Assembly (NCBI GenBank): GCA_033398695.1
Contig: CM065815.1
Span: 14,005,501 to 14,069,500, forward strand
Length of the DNA: 64,000 bases
Source of the DNA: Orobanche coerulescens
Taxonomy: Eukaryota > Streptophyta > Magnoliopsida > Lamiales > Orobanchaceae
Direction: 5' to 3'
Position 1 is the first letter of the stretch. The number at the start of each line of letters is the position of its first letter. The notes below the pieces were generated by a model. That model searched no databases. It was given only the letters and a program-made list of their open reading frames with translations, and was not told the DNA's origin. Both the position numbers and the translations under genes were made by a program. Below, piece by piece: positions 56,034 to 64,000 of this stretch.

Positions 56034-57546
56034 GCCATCTTACGTTTCCCATGTGGCTTCTTCCACTCTGTGACGTGACCATTGAACTTTGACCAAAACG
56101 ATTGGTTTGTTCCTCAACTGCTTAACTCGACTCTTGAGTATCTTGACCGGTCTTTCTTCAAACGTCCCAGCATGAGCGACTTCGATCTCGCCGAAATCAA
56201 TGACATGACTAGGATCTGGTATATACCTCCGTAACTGGGATACGTGGAACACATTATGAACATGGCACAATGACGGCGGCAATGCCAATCTGTATGCCAA
56301 CTCTCCAACTCTCTCAAGGAATTCAAATGGTCCGATATATCTCGGACTAAGCTTTCCTTTCCTTCCGAAACGAAAGATTCCTCGAGTAGGAGAAACCTTT
56401 AAAAGTACGTGGTCTCCCGTACTGAACTCCAAAGGGCGACGACGTACGTCTGCATAAGATTTCTGTCGACTCTGGGTGGTCAACAGTCTTTCACGAATTA
56501 AGGCTATCTTCTCTCGAGTCTGTACGATCAACTCTGGTTCTGTTCCGATCAAGTCTGATGAATCGTCCCAGCATAGGGGCGATCTGCATCTTCTCCCGTA
56601 TAATGCCTCAAATGGTGCCATCTTAATGGAGGCATGCCAACTATTGTTGTAAGTAAATTCAATCAACGATAGATGAACTTCCCAATCGTTCGACCAATCT
56701 AAGGCAGAGGCCCTTAGCATGTATTCCACCATTTGAATGGTCGTCTCAGATTGTCCGTCAGTCTGCGGGTGATAAGCTGTACTGAAGTTCAATTCGGTCC
56801 CCAAGGCCTTATGAACTGCTTTCCAAAGTGAGACACAAAACGGCCGTCTCGATCAGAAATAATGGTCTTCGGCGTACCATGCAGTCGAACTATCTCTGAA
56901 ATAAATACCCGCGCCAACCTCTCTAGTCCCCACGTGTCCTTAATGCCTAGGAAGTGAGCTGATTTGGTTAGACGATCAACTATCACCCAAATCATGTTCA
57001 TTCCTGTCTTGCTTCTTGGCATGCCAGTGATAAAGTCCATCGATATGTCCTCCCACTTCCATTCAGGAATCGGGAGCGGCTTCAACATTCCGGCAGGTCG
57101 TTGATGCTCGATCTTAACCTGCTGACAAGTCAAGCATTTTGAAACATAGTCCGCTACATCTTTCTTCATGTTGCCCCACCAGAAATTCTGTTTCAAGTCT
57201 TTATACATCTTACTGGTGCCCGGGTGGATAGAATAGGGCGAGCTATGAGCTTCCTTCATAATCGTCTGTTTCAGAACATCGATATCTGGAATGCAGAGTC
57301 GGTTCTGAAATCTCAAAACTCCATCATAATGAATTAGGATTCCGAGGGCCTTTCCCTTGATCACTTCATCACGTAACCGAATCATCAGAGGATCATCTGC
57401 CTGTCTAGATTTGATTTCTTCGGTTAATGACGAAGTTAATTCCATCACGCACAGTTGTCCTTGGACTCTTTGCAACCACACTTCAATTCCTTCTCTAATC
57501 ATCTCTTGTTGAAGGCTAAGTTGGGAGGTCAGAGTCTCCAGCATCT
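56034..57546 (-). pseudogene. pol: D2 integrase, chromodomain truncated
   Basis: An open frame from MLETLTSQLS at 57544 covers the zinc finger ([10 protein letters not shown]) and the core (WEDISMDFITGMPRSKTG, VDRLTKSAHFLG, IISDRDGRFVSHF), then the same frameshift as D1 at about 56795. The next frame (NFSTAYHPQTDGQSETTI to EEATWET) stops at TAA 56037, where D1 reads on with EDGMKSRYPELF. The last part of the chromodomain is therefore lost. Integrase upstream has none of the D1 nonsense codons. Confidence 0.9.
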
Positions 57547-57705
57547 AAATAGAAACAGGCTTGCGGCTAAGTGCATCTGCCACCACATTCGCTTTGCCTG
57601 GATGATACAAAATCTCCAAGTCGTAGTCCTTAATCAGCTCTAACCATCTTCTTTGCTGCATGTTCAGCTCTTTCTGACTGAAGATGTATTTGAGACTCTT
57701 GTGAT

Positions 57706-59284
57706 TGATAAGTGTCAGTTTTGTACACTTATCCATGGTTTGTATCGATAAAATTCACCCATAATTGATCTAGTCTACTCGTTTTTTGCTTTTAATTTAT
57801 TCGTTTTAATAATTTTATTTTTATCGGATGATGATTGGATTAAATAACTGAATTACTCAAGAAACAACATGTTTAATAAATATTCTCTTTATTGAATTTT
57901 GATATATTCATGTTGTAGGGCTTTTCGAGATTTAATTCGGCAGCTTTTCCGATTCAAAATCGAGTTATATATCAAAATTTATCATCCGAAGAAGATCTGG
58001 GCAAAAACGCAAAGTCCGAGAAATTCGGCTGAAAACGAATCTCAAAGCATCCAGTGAGCAAATTTACGAAGCAGTTACGGCCGTAACATTCGTGAGTTAC
58101 GACCGTAAGTCATCCTTATTACGGCCGTAACTCCTGAATGTTACGGCCGTAACTCTTGACAGATTGCTATGATTTGTCTAATTTTTTATACTTTTTGTGT
58201 ATTATTGAGGGGATGGCTGGCATTGATCCGATCTAATGTAATAATGCTGGAGTTTTGGAGCTATTAGATGACTTTAGGTGTATAAATAGACCCCTTAGAT
58301 CCTTCATCATTCACCATTCATCATATAATTTTCCATTTTTTGTAAACTTTTCTTTTTGTGTGAAGAACACACTTGTGTTCTTGAGTGATCTTTGTAAGTG
58401 TGGTATAGCATATGTTGTTCAGAGAGTTTTATTGCTTCTATCTCCTTTATCTACTAAGGGAGTTAGGATCAATTCTTTCTCTTGATTCAACTAAAAATGA
58501 CCACCAAAGCTTGTAACATGTGTAATAAACCCTTCATGGGCTAAGTAACCTTTAGTTGGGATTATAAACAAGGTTAGTTATGTTGTTTATATTTGTATAA
58601 AAGATCTATTATGAATTACTTATTATTGTGTGTGATTTTCATTGTTTTAACAATCTTTATTTACTTGGCCAATAAATGACGATATTTATGGTCTTCATAT
58701 GTTTCGAAAGAAAATATGTTTGATTAGATCAAATGATCTTCACTCTAAGTTGTTCTAGGGGATAGAAATATACCCCTAGTCTTTAGATGATTCTTTGAGA
58801 TATTTTCATAAATCCTAATGCTATGTATTGAAGCCAATCAACATAGAAATATAGTGGATTGATTCAATATGTAAGGGGCGTTTTATAGTTCGAAAGAGAA
58901 ACCGTCTTTTTAAGGAAAATCGAATCTACACAACATAATAAGTAAATTCATCTTATGATCTCCTATACATCTTCTATAACTAATGACGAACTAAGTTTGT
59001 AATCCCAACTATTTCATTTTATCATTAATCAATCTATTAATATTGCAATCTTTTTATTTCCCTAAAATATTAGAATTATTATTACATTTACTTTGCAACT
59101 ATTAAACCAAACTCTTAAATTGTGAGTTTCACTAATCTTAGAATCTATAAAAATAGACTAATAGTGTATAATTCAAATTATAACCAAACTTCCTTGTGGG
59201 ATCGATAAACCGGACTCAAAAAGTCCACTTTACTACTTGATACGATATCGTGCACTTGCGATAGTTACACTAAAGACCGTGTCA
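57706..59284 (+). mobile_element. Solo LTR (1579 bp) in D2 RNase H, TSD GTGAT
   Basis: Starts TGATAAGTGTC, ends CCGTGTCA, with GTGAT on both sides (57701-57705, 59285-59289). Removing it restores collinearity with D1. TATA box TATAAATAGA at 58281. The 3' part has GATATCGTGCACTTGCG, the Athila/Tat-type LTR signature. It is therefore the youngest insertion in this chain. Confidence 0.93.
58075..58153. repeat. TTACGGCCGTAA palindromes in solo LTR
   Basis: Four copies (one as TTACGACCGTAA) in 79 bp, about 130 bp upstream of the TATA box at 58281. The same 12-mer dominates the unrelated A-family LTR. Confidence 0.8.
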
Positions 59285-60547
59285 GTGATCAGTAAAGATC
59301 TGACAATGAGTCCCGTACAGGTAATGTCTCCAGATCTTCAAAGCAAAAACTACTGCTGCTAGCTCTAAATCGTGTGTTGGATAATTCACTTCATAAGGTT
59401 TCAGCTGTCGTGAAGCATAAGCGATCACCTTATCATTCTGCATCAATACACATCCGAGTCCTTGGTTCGAAGCATCACTGTAAACTATGAATCCTCCAGT
59501 CCCCTGTGGAAGTGATAAAATTGGTGCTGTCGTCAATCTCCTCTTCAATTCATCAAAACTAGTCTGGCACGACTCGTTCCACTCAAACTTTTGAGTTTTC
59601 TGTAGGAGTCGAGTAAGTGGGCGGGATATTTTAGAAAACCCTTCCACGAATCGACGATAATATCCAGCAAGTCCTAAGAAGATTCGGACTTCTTTCACGT
59701 TCTTTGGAGGCTTCCAATCCATAATTGCTTCGATCTTCTGAGGATATACTCGGACTCCTTTAGCTGATACCACATGGCTGAGGAACATTACTTCCTTTAG
59801 CCAGAATTCACACTTAGAAAGTTTGGCGTACAATTGCTCGCTTCTCAAAAGTTCTAATACAATTCGCAAATGTTGCGCATGCTCTTCCGGGCTCTTAGAA
59901 TACACCAGAATGTCATTAATGAACACGACCACAAATTTATCCAAATATTCGATGAACAATCGGTTTATCAATTGCATGAATACAGCAGGTGCATTAGTAA
60001 GACCAAACGACATCACTACAAACTCATAGTGTCCGTAGCGAGTTCTGAATGCCGACTTTGGAACATCAGATTCCTTAATCCTCAGCTGATGGTACCCTGA
60101 TCTCAGATCGATTTTAGAAAATATTATTGCTCCTTGCAACTGGTCAAATAAATCATCAATCCGTGGCAACAGATATTTGTTCTTAATCGTCATCTTGTTC
60201 AGCTCTCGATAGTCGATACACAGTCGGAGCGATCCATCCTTCTTCCGGACGAAAAGAACTGGCGCTCCCCAGGGCGAAATGCTTGGCTGGATATAGCCTT
60301 TGTCCAGTAACTCCTCCAGCTGCTTTTTCAGTTCATACATCTCAGTAGGTGCCATACGATATGGAGCTTTAGAAATTGGTGTAGCTCCGGGTTCCAGCTC
60401 AATGGTGAATTCTACATCCCGTCGTGGAGGTAGTCCAGGTAACTCGTCAGGAAATACATCTGGAAATTCGTTAACAACAGGAATGGATGAAAGTTCCACA
60501 GTTTCGTCTTCTTTCTTCATTGCATAACACCAGTATCCAGTACAGCC

Positions 60548-62240
60548 CTATTTGAATAATTTGACAGCTTTCATTGCCTTGATCAACTTTCCTGAGCTTC
60601 CTGGTTTCCATCCTTCAAACAGTACTTCGGAGCCATCGTCAGCGATCAGCGAAATATTCCTCCTTCGGTAGTTTACAATAGCTCCATATCGATTAAGCCA
60701 ATCGTCTCCGAGTATCAGGTCGTCTCCTTGCATTTCTATTACAATCAGATTTGAGAGCCACTCTTTGCCCCCAAATGATACAGGGAAATCTCTAGTCTCT
60801 AAGTTCCCAACAATCCTCTCTCCACTCGGTAAACCAACAACATAAGGTTCACAGTAATGAAAACCAGAAATATTCAAACGATTTACACAAGATGAGGATA
60901 TAAATGAATGCGTAGCTCCCGTATCGAATAAAATGCTAACTGGCTGGGAAAGGATCTGAACAGTACCTGATGCGACAGCAGCATCCTGATCGTCTGTCCT
61001 CCTCATCTCGTACAGACGTGGGGGAGCAGAACCGGCACTCGATGTACCCATTCGGTCCCACTGTCCTCTGCCTCGTCCGCGGCCAAAATTTTGAGGCATC
61101 TGAGCACTTTGCTGCGTCTGTTAGATACTAGATTCCTTCTGAACTAGCTGTGATGTACGGGTTCCATTGTACTTGGTGGCATCCTTGCAAAACATCGCAC
61201 GGTGCCCTTCCTGTCCGCAATCAAAACATGTAATTGGAGTGCGCAAACAATCACGCCAAAGGTGGCCTGGGCGACCACAGTTAAAGCACTTCCTAGCTGT
61301 ATCCGTCGTGGCTGACATTGTTCCGAAATTCTTTCCAATCTTAGATGGGTGCGGAGGTTTCTTGAAAGAATGAAAGGATGACTGGGCTTTGCGAGGCTAC
61401 GTTCTTGTGCTCGTAAAGCACCGTGAGACTTTCTGCTTCTTCGACTCCGTAAACTTCTCCATTGCTGCTTCTTTGATTTCGTACGCCAACGCCTTATCTT
61501 GGTATTGACGGAGAGTGGTACATTCAAAACCGGACATGTACCTCTGGATTTCTGGTTTCATCCTCATTTCAAAATGAATCATCATCTCTGCATCTGCTCA
61601 CCGGATGTCGAACAAATGCTAGCCGGTTAAACGCCTTAATTGTCTCAGGATACGGGTTCGCTCGATGGCCGAGCGGAGAAAAACTCCCGAACTTTGGCTT
61701 CCTCACAGACGAGGGCGATCGAGCTTCCATCATCATTTTAAATTCTGTCCAATCAGCATCATGATCTGCAGGTCGGATAGCTTCCCACCACTCGGATGCT
61801 TCCCCTATCAGAAAGTACTGAGCAATAGGAGCTCTCCTGTCGTCTGGGCAATTTATTCCAGCAAAAATTTTCTCCAATTCCTTCAACCAATGATCCCAAG
61901 TGGGAGTCTCGTAAAAGCCGTCAAATTTGGGTGGTTGCATTTTCGCTACCTCTTGCAACCATCGGTCACCTCGATTTACCATTTCTGGGATCCTTTGCTG
62001 TCCATCTCCCTACTGAAATCCCACCGCCACCTGCATTCGGTCCACGACCAGAGCGAACTGAGTCATCTGGTTCACTACTTGACGAAGGATTTCTGGTACA
62101 GCAGGTTCCGGTTCGTTATTGATGGATCGTTGCGGCTCGCCTGAGCTATGACTGGCCTGATTAGAAGACGACGCTTCCCTTTCAGCATTCCTTCTTCCAC
62201 GTCCACGACCGCGACCACGTCCACGTCCGCCTCTCAACAT
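60548..62240 (-). pseudogene. gag: D2 gag and protease, locally garbled
   Basis: ATG 62240 (MLRGGRGRGRGRG). The gag core (PPKFDGFYETPTWDHWLKE, EWWEAIRPADHDADWTEF) breaks into several frames between 61388 and 61730. There almost every CAG/CTG of D1 is altered by a small indel or shuffle; D1 is clean at the same place. The zinc knuckles are both intact (CFNCGRPGHLWRDC, CFDCGQEGHRAMFC). A stop follows ESSI (61121; CAA to TAA), and 62010 also holds a TAG. Protease SILFDTGATHSFI is intact to the amber at 60548. Confidence 0.85.
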
Positions 62241-62474
62241 ACTGTAAGCATAAATACTCTATATACAGGAAACAACATCGTTCTAATGTTCAAGTATAAA
62301 GAGATACAACATGTAAAGAACGAGATAGAGTTTAGGAACTTACAACCACCATTCGTATGAAGACGTAGGCAGTACAGTGATGTCATTCACGGCCGGTTAC
62401 CTCAAAAGACGTAAATGACCCCAATTTAACCCAATGGCCAAGATATCCATAATCTTAGCTCTGATACCATATTC

Positions 62475-64000
62475 TGTAACCCCCCCGATATATTCAGGAA
62501 TATTACAGCGCCGTAAATCCTTTACATAAGAATTTACAAGGCTGAAGAAATGAAATGACAATAACAGACACCAACATATGAAATCTCTGAAATAAAATAC
62601 AACAGTCTGGTTCAATACCGAGAATTTCAAATATCCAAATGAAGAGTTATTAATACATCACCAAAATCCAAACATCATAAACTGACGACGTACTTGAGTA
62701 CTTATTGAAATAACCAACAAACAACATACAATAAAACCCGGCCGGAACATCACTCTGCACCCTCGTCGTCATGCAGCTCCAGTGGTTGTTTCCCCGCTCT
62801 CCTGGATCCTGAACATAAACAAATGTTCACCCCCGAAGGGGTTAGCACGACGATGCTAGTACAAGTACAATAATCATACAACAGTGATATAATCAACAAT
62901 TATATCATAACAAGTTTCTCCAACGAGAAATATCAACAACACATATCATATCATAACAGTTTCAACATACTGATGGTATCCCAACGATCCAGCGCACACA
63001 GCTATAGATTCCCATGATGATCCCGTCGGACCAACACATGGTGGAACTACCTGTCCAACGATCCAGCACACACAGCTATAGATTCCCATGATGATTCCCG
63101 TCGGATCAACGCATGGTGGACATATAATCACAACACATTTACACAATACAATCACATCATAACTGTCATAATATACACAATTCTAATTAGAGTACTTGCC
63201 TCGGTTCGTTGACAAGAATAAAACTCCCACGAATATCAAAATACTCGAAGGTTGTCCCCTTCGATCAATCACGTTGCTAAGCTCGAACCTTAACAAAAGA
63301 AATAATATAGAATTCATCTCATGCCGTACAATGTCTAACAATCCAAAATTACGGTAGGAAGTCCTTAAAATGCAATCTGCCTGGATCGCTTAACGCACGC
63401 TACGCATTCTATGTAGTGTACGTTAATACTACTTGTTAGCGCACGCAATACACACAGCCTAGCGTACGCTAACCATGCACGGTCAGTGCCTCACTGATCA
63501 GCCGACTGACTCGCCTGATGACTTAACGCACGCTAAGTTCCAAACGTGGCGTACGCTAAACATACTCGATAGCGCACGTTAATTCACGTAGCTTAGCGCA
63601 CGCTAAACGTGCATGGCAGTTCACTGAAGGGCAGCAGATTGTACAAATGGTGATGAAGTATGCGAATTCCTCAGTGATTAATGTTTATTATCCGAATACA
63701 TGTTATGTTCATAAACTTATGAATGATCTCACGGATAATAACAACTTCGAGATACAAGTATACGTATAATCATCACAACACCATAATCCATCTTGATTAC
63801 AATTCTCATGCGAAGTTTGGTGATCTCCAGTTGGTGCATTAGATTCTACTATCATTATACACATTCGGACTTCATCTTGAGGTGAACTAATAATTCCAAC
63901 TTATACGAAAGAATATTTCCTAAGATGATTCTTCCCTTAAGTCCTTATAACCGAAAATAATATCACCTCCAATTTATGATCACTAAGATAACATAAGTCA
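62475..64000 (-). repeat. D LTR 3 (first 1526 bp, continues past window)
   Basis: Starts TGTAACCCCCCCGATATATT, preceded by the D2 PBS (62458-62469). Collinear with LTR 1 and LTR 2 to the window edge. It contains the 80-bp pair (62980-63125) and the first palindrome array (63390-63610). Confidence 0.92.

Larger units (their letters stand above)
57545..60520 (-). pseudogene. pol: D2 reverse transcriptase and RNase H, split by solo LTR
   Basis: RT is open for 412 codons from [12 protein letters not shown] (60520) to IFTDH at 59285, where the solo LTR interrupts. RNase H resumes with [13 protein letters not shown] (57700) and ends [15 protein letters not shown] at 57545. The RT catalytic box reads [13 protein letters not shown]: the first Asp of the IDD motif is Asn, so the enzyme is dead although the frame is open. 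TAG stops at both ends of the RT-RNase H segment match D1. Confidence 0.9.
46287..64000 (-). mobile_element. Tandem three-LTR array of Tekay-type chromovirus D (runs off window)
   Basis: LTR (46287-48657), internal D1 (48658-53592), LTR (53593-55962), internal D2 (55963-62474, with a solo LTR) and LTR (62475 to the edge). Both internal regions are minus-oriented and collinear. The candidate left flank duplication is GAGAT (46282-46286). The order gag, protease, RT, RNase H, integrase, chromodomain, the iMet PBS and the TGTAAC-type LTR define a Tekay/Del-like chromovirus. Confidence 0.92.

Noticed and set aside
1..64000. Host protein-coding genes, tRNA or rRNA genes
   Set aside because: Every frame with recognisable homology belongs to a transposable element; primer-binding sites match tRNA 3' ends but no cloverleaf surrounds them.

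Overview
The window is plant nuclear DNA made almost entirely of transposable elements. I found no host gene, rRNA or tRNA. The mix points to gene-poor heterochromatin of a flowering plant, probably a eudicot: chromodomain-bearing Ty3/gypsy (Tekay-type), Athila, Tat-type, SIRE-type Ty1/copia with an extra 3' ORF, and hAT DNA transposons. The species cannot be named from the sequence.

The window is a stack of nested insertions, most dated relative to each other by exact target-site duplications (TSDs) and matched LTR ends. Left to right: a hAT end (1-480); a Ty1/copia pol remnant on the minus strand (about 575-3445) broken by a 904-bp hAT element (805-1708, TSD CCTCGAAG) and an LTR-like block (1779-3105); a plus-strand gypsy element 'C' (LTR to 7228, PBS, dead gag-pol to 10584) whose LTR holds a solo LTR (4010-5566, TSD TAATG). 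C is cut at 10585 by 'A', a minus-oriented tandem array LTR-internal-LTR-internal-LTR whose internal regions are only about 388 bp and non-coding.

Inside the middle A LTR sits element 'B' (14000-34020, TSD GTGTA). Its internal region holds a fragment of an A-like LTR, and that fragment holds a near-complete SIRE copia (18748-30956, TSD CAGAA). Inside the third A LTR sit a gag-only Tat-type element (38196-42681, TSD CCAAA) and an Athila element (from 42827). Athila is cut in its protease at 46287 by 'D', a second tandem three-LTR array, of a Tekay-type chromovirus (46287 to the window end). The second D copy carries another solo LTR (57706-59284, TSD GTGAT). The deepest chain is copia remnant, C, A, Athila, D, solo LTR.

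All coding regions are relics: nonsense codons (in several copies mainly C-to-T changes), frameshifts, and in D copy 2 a lost catalytic Asp of reverse transcriptase. The best preserved ORF is the SIRE extra ORF (22168-23457), which has its own TATA box about 140 bp upstream.

The most interesting pattern is that the TATA box of nearly every gypsy LTR here is preceded by a dense array of short CpG-rich palindromes. The palindrome sequence is typical of each family, but some are shared between unrelated lineages. Separately, indels clustered at CAG/CTG sites in some repeat copies look like a long-read base-calling artefact at methylated CHG sites.
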